Assembly (NCBI GenBank): GCA_025331445.1 | Contig: JAIWNE010000072.1 | Span: 1 to 64,000 of the forward strand | Length of the DNA stretch: 64,000 bases | Reading direction: 5' to 3' | Origin: Blakeslea trispora | Taxonomy: Eukaryota > Mucoromycota > Mucoromycetes > Mucorales > Choanephoraceae | Shown: positions 1-11,429 of the stretch, piece by piece | How positions within the stretch are numbered: the first letter of the stretch is position 1 | Layout: each line of letters opens with the position of its first letter | Notes under the pieces: generated by a model | The model's database searches: none | Told to the model about the DNA's origin: nothing | Seen by the model: the letters and a program-made list of their open reading frames with translations, nothing else | Program-made: the position numbers and the translations under genes

Positions 1-1
1 C

Positions 2-1437
2 TGGCCATATCAGGAGGAATACAAAGAATGCTTGCTAGCATTCAAAAAAACTGAATATGAGCATAAACGAGTTCCAAAGATTGGAGTTTCAATGGAAGCA
101 GCTTTCCGAGGCCATGCTTAATCAAGCTTAGAGGTAAGGGTTTGCAGCAGTTCCAAGCCACTGCTGTAGCCAACTCTTTGGGCAACAATGACAAGTCTCT
201 TTACTTGGAAGCTGTCGCTACATTCTTTGAGCTGAAAAACATCGAGTAAGCAGAAAAACGGATACTCAATGCTATACATCGAAGCATATCTAATATGATA
301 AAAAGTAGCGTACAAAGCTCTATGATAAAAAAAAAGCAAGAAGCAGCTGAAGGACTACATGGAGGCTTTCGAAGCAAAGTTTGGTGTGCGTCGCCCTGAC
401 AATTTGGAGGACCCGTTGTTAGCAGCACACATTAAACAAGCTCGAAAGATTAAGATAGATGCAATGAATAATCTTCTTGATCATTTGGTCTTTATGATTC
501 TGCACAAAGAGCAGCAAATGAGACGCCCTGGCACATTAGGTATGATCAATGATATTATACATAGATAATCAGAAACTGTATTGAAACCCGCCCTGCGATA
601 AAATAGGAACTGACCTTGCTGCCAGGATGATGCAATCTCTTGCTTCGCTGAAGAAAAATGCGACCTTGTTAATTAGTAGCATTAACAAGCAGATAGATCT
701 TCACTATGGTAAGTTACCTGAAGCTTTGCTTTTTGCTCGAAACTAAAACTTGTTTGAATGTGAAAAGAAGTTGAAGAAGAAAGAAGAAAGCAGAAAGTGT
801 TATCTCTTGGAAGTCTCGTTGAGGATTTGAAGAAAAATGGACTTGATAACAGGCTTTCTTTGAGCACTGAAATCAAAGACTTTTTGATGCTTAAGAGAAA
901 CATAGAAGAGATTAATTTTTTGATTGTAAGCCATTGCTTGTTTGCTTTTCGGTTACCATTGTTACTGACTTCTCTTTCTTATTTTCTGTATTAGGATGAA
1001 GCTAAAAGGTTTATCAGAAACCTGACAATTGAAGATTTTAAATGTGAAAATGCAATCAAAGTCTCAGTGTTGGTTCCATCTCAGATCAAGGAATAGAATG
1101 TATGCTACAAAAACGAAAACTACATTTGCAGTATCGACTCAGCAACGCTAAATGCTTGCTTGATGATATCTGCAATGCAAGTATCGTTAAGTTGACTGTT
1201 CCACAAACTCTTTCAGAGCAAGTCTCTAATTTACAATCGAGTGGAGAGTTAACACCAGAAAATATTCTTTCTCTTTTAGTTGATACAGAAGATGTTGATT
1301 TTGATCAACTATCTATTGCTCAGTTTTTCCCTCCTTTGTTGCCCTCAACCGGTATCGAAGAACCACTTGTCGATCTTATCGAAATTATCGATGAAGGCGA
1401 GATAGTAGTTGAGGACAATTTGTTAGAATTAGATTGA
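2..1437 (+). CDS. 5'-truncated multi-exon gene, unknown function
   Basis: I do not recognise this gene. Coding-like blocks run from the window edge: 2-121, about 130-245, 337-539, 626-705, 766-927, about 993-1090 and 1102-1437. They are rich in charged, helix-favouring residues and mostly bounded by GT..AG signals; the step 245 to 337 keeps frame and gives a continuous block around KDYMEAFEAKFG. The last block ends in a strongly acidic tail (EIIDEGEIVVEDNLLELD). Some joins (121 to 130, 539 to 626, and before 1102) need a one-base shift, so this is either a decaying gene or one hit by sequence errors. No catalytic motif is visible. The 29-bp repeat array begins just downstream. A structural or DNA-associated coiled protein is possible but unproven. 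Confidence 0.42.
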
Positions 1438-1508
1438 TTTTAAAACATACATACTCACATATAATATCCAAAATATATCTTAACTTTCTTTCTACAATCC
1501 CAACAAAA

Positions 1509-1975
1509 ATTGCACATGTTGTCTATTATAAATGGAAGATACAAAACGATTTTAACACAATTGATACGCATACTATAAATATGAAACAAATAATACGCGT
1601 ACTACAACTGTCGAATTATGATATGCATACTACTGTCAAAACTTGAGTGCTACGCATTTAATGAAAAAATATTAATTGTACGCGTAGTACTTACAATCTG
1701 TTGATATTACGCACACTTTTATTCAGTTGTAAATAGTACGCGGACTATTTATAAATGGTAAATAATATGCGTGTTATTCTGATGAAATTAATGTAATGCG
1801 AAATAAGTAAACTTTTTGAGCAGTCCGCGTAAATTTAATTCAATTTCAAACAAACGCGTAACACTCAAAATTTTTGAATGTTACGCGTATTTGTTAAATA
1901 TTCTTAAAGTGTGCATAACGTTAAGCTTATTTGAATAGTACGTACAACTTAATTTGATGGTATTAGTACGCATAT
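1509..1975. repeat. Array of about 15 degenerate 28-29 bp units with ACGCGT-like core
   Basis: The core dinucleotide (CG, or TG in a decayed unit) falls at 1567, 1596, 1624, 1653, 1681, 1710, 1739, 1768, 1797, 1826, 1855, 1884, 1912, 1941 and 1969, so every step is 28 or 29 bp. Exact ACGCGT occurs at 1595, 1680, 1854 and 1883; the other units carry one- or two-base variants such as ACGCAT, ACGCGG or CCGCGT. Sequence between cores is AT-rich and poorly conserved. ACGCGT is the MluI cell-cycle box bound by MBF-type factors in ascomycetes (established knowledge); whether that applies here is inference. The array lies between two genes and upstream of the ATG at 2163. It could also be an old minisatellite or the subterminal region of a transposon. 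Confidence 0.75.
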
Positions 1976-2162
1976 CTTCAAGTAAGATTCAAGGACATTT
2001 AAAAAGAAACAATCTAACATTCACTATACAAAAGAACTTTTTTTTTGTAATAAGTTTAATACTTTGTCAACATGTGTTTGAAACAAGACGCACAAACTCA
2101 GCAAATCTTAAGTCCAAGCGATCTTTTGAGACTTTTCAGTTTCTTTCCTTTCCTTTATTAAA

Positions 2163-2643
2163 ATGAATCGCGACCAACGTTATTATCAAAAGAATAACTT
2201 GGCAATAAAAGCTAAGAGAAAAATTACTGCAATCGATAACAAGACGATTCATTGGAAAAAAGAAGAAGGTCTTCCGCCTCTACCAGCTTTTTACTATGCT
2301 CTCACAAAGCTTTTTCTTTCATTAAAAGAGGAACTTAGAAAAAAATATATCCCTTTAGAATTTAGGTAAGAAGTAAAGTTGTATATTTATGATAAGATAA
2401 TTATTTTTTCTTGGATAGCTTAGAAGACCTTGGAGACTGTTGTTATTTTACTATGAGAAGCTATACAAAGACGCAAATAAGGAGTTCCCGATGGAACTGC
2501 ATCGGGCATTCGGTAGACTCTTAAGCAGGCTGATTGATTATGAGCAAAGTATACACAAAAAGCCGCTAGAGATGCTAGAAAGCCATGTTGGTCAGGTCAA
2601 TGATGTTTTGGCTACTGTCACATGGTTTTCTGAAGGAATATAA
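2163..2643 (+). CDS. Two-exon small gene, unknown function
   Basis: The first exon starts at the ATG at 2163, encodes a basic peptide (begins MNRDQRYYQKNNLAIKAKRK), and ends at a GTAAGA donor at 2366. An acceptor (GATAG) precedes 2419, and an open frame from there (LRRPWRLLLFYYEKLYKDAN) runs to the TAA at 2641-2643 with leucine-rich helical character. The intron is about 53 nt, usual for this window. Spliced phases disagree by one base, so an indel error or a lesion is likely. I see no known domain. The repeat array with ACGCGT cores lies 190-650 bp upstream, where regulatory sites could sit. Confidence 0.42.
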
Positions 2644-5600
2644 GTTCGTCTCATTTATAAGCATTTTTAATAAAGAACTAGTTTGCTTTGATCATGAAAA
2701 TTTATTTCTGGACTGCTAAAGTATAATCGTTGCACAGAATATGACTCATAAATCATGTAATACGGTGAGATTATAATTGGCTAATGCTTTAGTAAGAGGC
2801 ACGACTTTGTTGGACTTCATTATGTGAAAAAGAAAGCACGCGCATAGAGCTATAGACTCTTCAAATCCATCAAAAAACCTTTTGTTTAATCAACTGATAA
2901 AACTAGATAACTTCAATCATGTTTTAGGTTTCAAGAAAAGGGTTAAATTTGATTCACGTCTTAGGAGGTCTGAAATGAGTTATCAACCAATAAAATTATT
3001 GTATTCAATGCATTTGTGGTGTATGTAGCCATAATGACAAACAACGTTGATGATTTCTTTAGAACAATTTTACTATATGGTTTCTATTATAGAAACACAG
3101 TATTTGATATTCTTTAAAACTCTTTAACTTTCCCCAATTGACTGATACAATCTTTAATAAAAATTAGGTATTTAGTTAAAGTTAATAATAGTTTGTAAAA
3201 AAGAAGATCTTAAGATTGATAGTTGCGAAAGCTGTAAGGAAATGAAGTTCGATATCACTTTTACTTTAAATCTTTGGTATTTAATTATTCTAGAATGGCT
3301 TCAAAACATATTAAGTCAAATATGTGTTTTATTGATATGCATGTTTAAGATAGCTCAAACTAATTGTTTTATTCAAATTAAGTGAAATGGTAAGTAAGAG
3401 AATAATGATAGCAAACCTCTTTAATTGAGATCTATTGAATGAAACATAAATAAGATTCTCTCTGCTTTTTGTAGGTTACCAATACTAAGCTATTTAGATG
3501 TAAGAAGACTATAGACTTGAAAGTATAAATTCAACAAATGTAAACCGAACCTAGGTTTCTTTAATTTCAAACACTGCAATCATTGTGTGAATGAATTAGT
3601 ATATAGTTATTTCTTCTCTGATTTATATACAATCGAGAAGAAAAGAAAGAGGGAACAAAGGAAAGGAATTCATTGCTGATGGGCAATAATTAATATCATA
3701 AAAAGGCTTACAAAGTAGGAAGCTTATTTTCCTTAGAGCAGTAGATGCATTAGTTTTACCCTTATTATAGACGATAGGAATTGAAGTTAGTTAGTAAAGC
3801 TACAAAAAGTCCACCATTTCTGTTTATCAAGTTAAGAGCGTATTCTGAAACTGAAGTGGCAGCATTATATTTCAATGGCAATTATCAGGTACAACTATTG
3901 TGTTGAATACAAGTCTGCTTTAATGTAATTCCGTCGATTTCTCAATTGACTTCATTATAACAATATCCATCTCTTTCAGACTTGATAAAATGTGTATTTT
4001 AATCAATCTAGAAGTTGTGATTTATTGTCTGTACTTTTCATGACATTCTTTATTGCAGAATTCATCAATGAGCTCTCCCAAAGCATCAGATGATACAGAG
4101 ATGTATGGCGTTTTGAAAGTGATCAAACAGCAAACAAAATTTAGCTGTTAAATGTGCAAAACACTTTAAGAGAATTCTTTTTTTTTCCTGAAGCTTAATA
4201 TCAAATGATTTGATTTCACCTTGTGGAACATTTTACTCCTATCAACTACGTAAAATGATCAGCATTACGAATAAAAAGAGAACTTAATTGAACCGAGTTG
4301 TTTGAAGCAGTAAAGGACAATTAAATGCGCGAAAAGAAATAAGATCAAAATAAATTTACAAACATGTAACTTCAAGTAATTAAAAACCAATTATTATAAT
4401 CAAGCAATTGTGATCTCATTAAAGCAAATAGAAAAGAATCAATGTTATGTATCACTGGGCAGAAAAATTGTTTTCAAGTAGTAAAAAAAAAAAAAATACG
4501 CAATTAAATTGGTAAGGCCAGAGAGTACATAAGCCAGTGACATTAAGAAGGGGTTTCTTTTTGGAAACGAAACAGTAAGTTGTTCATCAAATATTGTGCA
4601 TACATTTTTGAGAAAGAAAAAGCTGATAGTGTTCTAAAACTATATTCTCATAGTACTTTTCCGCTTTTCCTTTTTTTTAACTATCTGTTTTGAAACCGTA
4701 CTTGCTTTTGCGAACTATTTCAAGTGTAAAGAATTTCTCAGACCATACCTTTGTTATTAGGTTGATGCAAAGAAAATATTCTCGAATATCAACACTAAGT
4801 TGCATAGTTTCATCTTGATTCGGTAAGAGGTTACAACTCGCCTTCTGGAAAAAACTTTACCATAAAAAGCAGTTGAAGATGTTAACAATACCACCCGCTT
4901 GTTCGGTTTCACTGAATTAATGAGAATACGGCTGACCTATAAAATAAGCAGAGCATCATATATTCACTAATTTGGTAAGATTGCATGACTTGAGCACAAC
5001 GTTGCCAAAATAGGTAGATGTTGTTTAGTAATGCGTTTCTATATTTCCTTAGAGCAATGATTTTGAAGGCCTATTTCTTTCATACGTATGGCTGGAGCCT
5101 CATACACTATAGCGGCATCATTATGTAGAGAAATTTTAGATCATGTATACTATTAGCTCTGGCTCATTTATTACGTTGTATATGCTATATATACACGCCA
5201 TTGTAGAATGCACATGCCGTCTTAGAAACAACACAGTTCCTGAAGTTAGATCGATCATCTCGATGTTAGATTATATATCCATATCATTCTCGCAGTTTGA
5301 TACATTCTTGAATAGAGATAGATAATGTATATTAAATAAAAAAATTCTTTTGGACAAATTGAATTGTTTATTATTATTATTTTTGGGGTTGATATCACAA
5401 TAAAACATGTTTTTGATAATCAGGAACTAAGATATAGCAAGGCAAAAGGGATGCAAAATTAGAGAAGCGTTGATTATGTTGTATGCACATAGCGCGGTTC
5501 TTGGATTATCCACTTATGAATTAAAAATCAGATTATATTTTAACTTCAGCTTGTTCGTTTAGGGAATTAATCCGGATAAATCTTTAAGATCAGTGCTGGT

Positions 5601-6784
5601 ATCTTACCAGTTACTGGGATTCAGGTACTGTAGGTTGAACAGTCTGTAAAGTGCATTTTCCTTACATGTTTGTAACCATAAGCACTTCATCCAATCTTTC
5701 ATTGTTGTCCACTATCATCACAGTTAAAGTTATTACATATATTAGATTGATCTTTCTTGCTCTGCATATACTTGGAAACAGCATGTAATTTCAACTGATT
5801 ACAAAGTTAAAATGATACAAACAATAGAGTGATCTTTCAAAGAAGGTTCAGGCAAAAAGTCAATAAAGCCAAAGAAATACAAAATTCTTCTTTCGACGAT
5901 TGTTTGTCTTGATTATCAAAGATAATCTTCAAAAGCGACATTGAGTAGCTAATTTTGGGATTAGCTTTATGTATTAAAGTATTGTCTGTATTATTGTTCT
6001 CTCTGTTTTCATTTGATGAAGAACGAATGCCTACAAGCAACGTTTCGTGCAAGCCTATCAGGATTATATACACTTCTACCTTTAGCAATTCAACTTGTAT
6101 ATGCTTAGTTCTCGCCTATTCATTGTCAGCTTGGTACACACTTCGGCTAAAATAGAGATTAGATTATATCTCATTAAGCTACAGTAAATAGTTGAATCAA
6201 AGTATGTGTACCAGCGAGAACCTTTGTTCAGTGTGCAGGAGCTATTAACTCTTTTTCATACCTTCTTTTTAGATCTCATCAATCAAACTTAGTTCAAAGC
6301 CAGGATGATTAATTAGTACTGAAAGATATACATAGAAGACACTTTCTTGAAATCATTATTTTAGATACTCCAAGAGCCCCTAAATACGTAACCAGTTGTA
6401 TAGCCGAGAATGTTAACTTTGTTTTATCTGGCTCCAATCGAATTGACCACTGTCTCTTAGCACTTTTTCAAACATATTCAATATCATAAAGTTTTACATT
6501 ATATATAAAGAGTGATTACTTATAAAGTGCAAGTTAGACTCTTACTCTCACAGTCAAATTGTTTAGACGTTTTGCTATATAATTTTTAATGAAAACGGTT
6601 TAACTTTTGTGTTTGAGAGTGTGAAATAATACGCTAAGACTGAAGAAAGGTACCATTTTACATTATGAACTTTACAGTCTAATAATTTCATACAAAATAA
6701 AATCAACTGACTATTATAATAGATAAAATGATTACAAATGCGGATGAGTAAAATGTATCAAGAGTGCATATATATCTTTTCTAG
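2644..6784. other. AT-rich region with no supportable gene
   Basis: About 4.1 kb with only short spurious open frames on either strand, an A-run near 4483 and scattered AT microsatellite tracts. I found no paired splice signals with conserved coding character, no inverted-repeat ends and no RNA gene. Confidence 0.6.
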
Positions 6785-6860
6785 AGGCTGTCTTTCGATG
6801 CTGACGACTGGCTCGTGGTTCATGGAATCATTGAAGACACAACACCTAATTTCTGTCAAG
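6785..6860 (+). pseudogene. Orphan exon-like fragment
   Basis: A 76-nt block is preceded by a pyrimidine/TTCTAG acceptor and followed by a GTGAGA donor. It reads RLSFDADDWLVVHGIIEDTT and continues open to the donor, with composition unlike the surrounding AT-rich DNA. No partner exons were found nearby on the plus strand. It is probably a fossil of a longer gene; the family is not recognised. Confidence 0.35.
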
Positions 6861-6994
6861 GTGAGATACTTAAACATCAAGCACCTTTATTGAATTTGAC
6901 TCCGCCTTTACCCCTTTAGTAATTAAATCCTCTGTCCACAAAAAAATTAAAAGACTTAATGACACAATGTGTTGTTAGATGCAACCTCAAAAAA

Positions 6995-8072
6995 TTATTC
7001 CTTAACAAAACGAAGCACGTTGTTTTTCAAAGCGTCCTCCAAAACTAAAAGATCTTGTTTGGTCAACAAGTCAAGGCGAAAACTGCCTTTTTTCAGACAA
7101 TCTTTAACGCTTAGGGGCCATCCTTCAAGAGTTATTCCCTCTATCGCTTGTCCATCCAAAAGGCGAGACCAAGGGACTTGCTTGTGTCTTGAAGAACTTT
7201 CAACTGCAAGAAAAGATTAGACACTCAATTGGTTGTCTCAAATTGCTTCACATTACATTGAGCATTCCATATATCTAGAGCCAGCTGCCTAAAGCTGTCT
7301 CTTACTTCTGCTCTTGTACGTTTATTGAAACGATAAATGGAAGATCCAACAGAAGGAGCAGGGCGAGGAACGGAAGCTGTCGGATCTATTATTCTTGTTT
7401 AGAAAACTCTACCATTTCAATCTATAAACTTTCACCTACTTTTGTTATAAAAAAAAGAACACATGTCTTCTGAGCTTTTGGATCAAGTCGTACTCACTTT
7501 CAACTAGTCTGGTTGCTTCTTGCATGGCCCCTACATTTATTTTAGAAAACAAATGTGAACTCAAAAGTACACTTACTCGTATTGCAATAAAAAAACTTGA
7601 GTGGTTGTGAAAAATCATTACAGAAGCCTACAGTATAAATGTGGAACCCGTACAGTCTGTGTAGTTCTTGCATGTTGGTTCTCAGCAAGCCAACATGCTG
7701 AGAGCGCGACCTCTTTTGCGTGTTTGCCTTGTTAGCTGGTAGTGATGACTTCCATTCTAACCAAGCCTCAGGATCAGCTTTCATCTTCTTGTAATCGGAA
7801 GAAATCAACTTCATCGTGTCATCAAATCTCGACATTTCATTTCCGGATTGTATTTCTCGACGTCTTTTCTTCACATATTGGTTCCAAGCTTCATTTCCAC
7901 TTGAAATTGTTCTCTTAAGCTTGGAAGAAACCTTCACCACATGATCTGCAGCTAAGTGATCAACGACTTGAATCTTGACATCGGTCAGTGGTGTTGAATG
8001 CTTAGCAGAGTATTGTAAAACCAAAGCATCTATCTTTGCCAAAAGTTCTTGTTGTTCTGGAGTATGTGTCAT
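6995..8072 (-). CDS. Four-exon hypothetical protein, 288 aa, HMG-box-like segment
   Basis: Reading the minus strand, exons 8072-7577, 7530-7498, 7385-7257 and 7203-6995 join at GTAAGT, GTGAGT and GTAATG donors and TAG/TAG/CAG acceptors into one frame of 867 nt (288 aa plus TAA); that closure is good evidence for a real gene. I start at the ATG at 8072 because the upstream extension runs into the inverted repeat at 8151-8266. Residues about 75-125 (NEAWNQYVKKRRREI, then SSDYKKM and AWLEW) have the spacing of aromatic and basic residues seen in HMG boxes. A segment with YGFHIYTVGFCND follows, then a spacer, and a C-terminal domain with VPWSRLLDGQAIEGITLEGW. A DNA- or chromatin-associated fungal protein is plausible; function is unknown. 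Confidence 0.68.
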
Positions 8073-8150
8073 TTTGATAACTGTAAAGCGTTCGATATGA
8101 TTTGTCAGGGCACAGTAACAAAATGAAGTTAAAATTAGAGAAACCGACTT

Positions 8151-9234
8151 CAATTTTTTAAGCCGATAGGACATCGGTACAGTCCCACTTTTTGACACTA
8201 TAGTTACCGCTCAGCTATCGGTAATCCCAAATCCCAAATCCAACTTTAAATACACCCCACTAAACTGTTTTTTAAGCTGATAGGACATCGGTACAGTCCC
8301 ACTTTTTGACACTGTAGTCACCGCTCAGCTATCGGTAGTCCCAAATCCCAAATCCTAAATCCACATCTAGTAAAATCTTAGCCAGACTGAAAGTGAAACA
8401 TTAATTGGGATATATCTTTAGTCAAAAGATGGTGCTTAATGAGTGTAAAATAGTAGCTTATTTATACTAGAGCATCTGCGTCAGATTCAGGGTACGAATA
8501 CAGTCAGACCTATTGAATTTGGCGTTTCATAAAAAATTAATGGCACATTTGTCAATATTGCTTCATCCTAATTTGTGTTGTAAAAGTGTCTACTGGGATG
8601 AAACAATACTGTCAAATGCGCCATTAATTTTTTATGCAACGCCAAATTCAATAGGTCTGACTGTATAAGGGTTTAATACAATAACTGGGTTTTGCATTAG
8701 AATAGATGACTAGCTATTACGTTTAATCAGAGATAGCATAATGAAGCCATGTCAAATTCTGCTTAATTCATTTCGCAATCGAATGTCAGTAACTGAATCT
8801 TTGACATTCTAAATGGGTTACATCAGTTACATTGATCCAGTCGTTTCATTTGTACATATATGATGAATTATGCAATGTCGTATAGTAGATTTAACACGAT
8901 AAAAAAGTCTTAAAATAATCATCCATTGATCTTGTCTAAATTATTTAACTCCTTAACACACGAAAAAAAGAGAAAATTATTGATGCGTTACCAAAATTAC
9001 GTAATTGATAGTTAGCCTAACTGGTTCATAGTATTGGTTTGCAATACTAATACAGCTTACACTGTACTAGTTTAAGCACTTATGGCTACTTATCCCAGAA
9101 ATCTCGGCCAATCAAAAAAAATTTAGTGGGGTGTATTTAAAGTTGGATTTGGGATTTGGGATTACCGATAGCTAAGCGGTGACTACAGTGTCAAAAAGTG
9201 GGATTTTATCGATGTTCTATCGGCTTAAAAAATT
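8151..9234. repeat. Fold-back element with ~115-bp inverted repeats
   Basis: The block at 8151-8266 recurs inverted at 9124-9234, and partly in direct orientation right behind the first copy at 8268-8370. Each copy holds small internal palindromes around CCGATAGGACATCGG and CCGCTCAGCTATCGG and a CCCAAATCCCAAATCC stretch. Between the arms is about 750 bp of AT-rich DNA containing a separate MITE. No open frame of note lies inside. This fits a non-autonomous fold-back or MITE-like element, one arm of which has been duplicated. A clear target-site duplication was not found. Confidence 0.65.
8501..8663. mobile_element. 163-bp MITE, Tc1/mariner type
   Basis: The element is nearly palindromic: it opens with CAGTCAGACCTATTGAATTT and closes with the inverse, and the two halves pair over about 70 bp with few mismatches. 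It is flanked on both sides by TA (8499-8500 and 8664-8665), the target duplication of the Tc1/mariner superfamily. It has no coding capacity and lies within the fold-back element. The Tc1 elements at 13.5, 25.0 and 38.9 kb also start with CAGT, but their inner termini differ, so none of them is an obvious mobilising partner. Confidence 0.8.
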
Positions 9235-10889
9235 AAACTAGGTCCTATTTGGGTCTTGTCAATAACAAAAAAAAAAGAGAGAGAGAAAAATATCACACTG
9301 ACAGACTTTATTATTGAATCACCGACACAAGAATAAAATATCCTGACTTTACTTAACCGTTAAAAAATCTATGAAAAGCGACTAAGAGAGCGCTTCAAGT
9401 GCATTATAAGCATCCGGTAATATGCCCCTTTAATATAGCCACAAACAGGCACCTCTTTTCTTTTTTTTTGTGTCGAAAAAACGACATTAGAACTGTCGAC
9501 ATGGGCACGTATAAGTACACTTTAAAAAAATAAAAAATAAAGAGAAATAGCTCTATTCAATCTCAGCCAAAATCACACACACATTTTTTTTCTCTCACTT
9601 GAATTTATTTATTTTTTTTATTACAAGTAGCCTCAACTCATACTTTATTTATCTTGCTAAAAGCAGATGAGACTTAGCGAGCTTATGTCATTTCAGCAAT
9701 GCAGTATATTGAACGTAGACATTCCAAGCGTGGACTCTGGTTTGAAAGTGCAACGAAAAGAGAACAGTCAGGAAAGCTTTTAAGCTGCAAGTTGACTTCA
9801 ATCTAAAAAAAAATACCAGGCTGCTATTTTTTTCTTCTTCGGTACTAAGCTTGATCCTCATCATACATGTCAAGCAAAAGGTAAGTTACATTGCCGTGTT
9901 GGGAATCAACTATGTCCTTTCTTTTTTTTTGTTTCGACAAGAAGTGGATTGCTTTATGAACGAGAAGCTCTTTTTTATGAATGAAAAACATCTTTACGCA
10001 ATAAACAACGACTGCTTACGAGTTATTTTATGGATTACACCTTTATTTATTTTTGTCTCAGTACATGAAAGGAAAGAATGTGGGTTTTGGTACAAAATGA
10101 GCATATACAAGAGGAAAAAGATATAAATGGACTGTTGCAAGTACTTATTTCTTATATTTTGACCTGTTAAGCTTGTAGAAATGGAACAGAAGAAAAGGGG
10201 ATTTAAAGTGCAGGCTTACCTTGAACGCACTACTGGGTGATTTGGAACATGAGACCGAGATGAGTTTGCATGTTCTTCACAAAACTCTTTTTTTTTGCTT
10301 TTAATTTTACAAGTTGTCTTTTCTTCAAAGGTTTTATTCAAGCATATTTATACTAGTGCATTTATTCCAATGTGTTTATCTTGGTGTCTTCTGCTTTAGA
10401 TGCCTTTATTTCAGTGTCTTTTTTCTCTTTTAATTTTTGAGAGTCTCTTTTTTTCAGTGGCTTAAGTTTTTTATTTCCCATTTTTAAAAAAATTTCCCAA
10501 TTATTTTGTGAGTCTCATTCTCAATTTATAAATCTCCCGTTTCCGAAAGTATTTTCCAATCTTTTAAGCAGTGACTTTTTAGGCCTTGATATTTTTAAAG
10601 AAAAAAAGACAAGTCAATTTAAACTCCTCAGCATTAAAAAAATCAAGCTGCTGTAAAATCTCAAGCAGAGAAAAAATCACTGCCAAAAAATTTAAAGAGC
10701 GAATTTTCTTTAAGCAGGTAAAAATCTAAATGGTTATAACTTTATGAAAACAAACTCGTTTTGAATTCTGTAAGAAGTTCTGAAAGTCCAAACAATATAT
10801 CTAAATATCTATCAAAAAAAGTAGCAGCGTTTATAATCAAAATCAATACTTAGAGTTTGGGGTGCACTTAAGACCATGTTAACCGTGGA
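9235..10889. other. AT-rich region with no supportable gene
   Basis: Contains homopolymer A/T tracts, a short GA-rich tract near 9272 and several pyrimidine-rich runs (10,260-10,460). The longest open frames are low-complexity or lysine/phenylalanine-rich and show no splice context or domain. Confidence 0.55.
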
Positions 10890-10929
10890 TGACCACCGTA
10901 TGTTGGTCAAGCATTCGGTGTAGTGCTTG
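10890..10929. other. Two adjoining small hairpins upstream of the tRNA
   Basis: TGACCA (10890-10895) pairs with TGGTCA (10904-10909), and directly after it CAAGCA (10908-10913) pairs with TGCTTG (10924-10929). The pair ends about 50 bp before the tRNA-Trp gene. It may be chance, a processing signal, or part of an organelle-derived insertion. Confidence 0.35.
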
Positions 10930-10980
10930 TTCGAATTAAAAGTAAACATATACAAAACTATAACTTTGTCAGTAAAACCA

Positions 10981-11053
10981 GGGGGGTTAGCTTAATTGGT
11001 AGAGCGTCAGATTCCAAATCTGAAGGTCAAGAGTTCAATTCTCTTACTCCTCA
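10981..11053 (+). tRNA. tRNA-Trp (anticodon CCA), intronless
   Basis: The 73 nt fold into a complete cloverleaf: a 7-bp acceptor stem (10981-10987 with 11046-11052, two G-U pairs), a D-stem GCTT/GAGC, an anticodon stem TCAGA/TCTGA with loop TTCCAAA (anticodon CCA at 11014-11016), a 5-nt variable region, a T-stem AAGAG/CTCTT with loop TTCAATT, and discriminator A. The A-box region TAGCTTAATTGG matches the pol III consensus; the B-box region is weaker. A T-run starts at 11055 and could terminate pol III. There is no encoded CCA and no intron. The AT-rich arms and AATTGGTA D-loop look more like bacterial or mitochondrial tRNA-Trp than cytosolic fungal tRNA-Trp, so a nuclear insertion of mitochondrial DNA is possible. 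Confidence 0.85.
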
Positions 11054-11429
11054 ATTTTTTATTGTTTACTCTGCAAAAATAGTTTCGGGTTGCAAATTTG
11101 ATTGTTATAGGACAAAGGATAGTTTTTGCACTAATTTGAGAAAGAAAACAAATAGATATAACAGAGCAATCAGACAGCAAGGTTATAAGTAATGAGCACA
11201 AGGTTTAAAGTCGCCCGACTAGAAATATAAGTAAAGTAGAGAGAATAAAGTAATATAAAAGAAGAGATGTAATAAATAAGTACAATGATCTGTAATAAGA
11301 ATCAAAGGAACTAACAACAATATGTAGATTTAGGTAGTGAATATGTCAAACTAAACCAAGCGTAAAGTAAATAAGAGAAATGTAAGTTGAATTTACTAAT
11401 AAGAGAAGATTAAAGAGATTATATACTAT
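11054..11429. other. Spacer between the tRNA and the tandem duplication
   Basis: About 375 bp, purine-rich with many GTAAAG/AATAAG tracts. No gene or clear repeat was seen. Confidence 0.5.

Noticed and set aside
1509..1975. CRISPR-like spacing of the 29-bp array
   Set aside because: The conserved part is only a 6-8 bp core, the rest is AT-rich drift with no constant repeat; the context is eukaryotic with introns and fungal transposons.
9851..10126. 91-codon plus frame
   Set aside because: AT-rich composition, no motif, and no partner exon.
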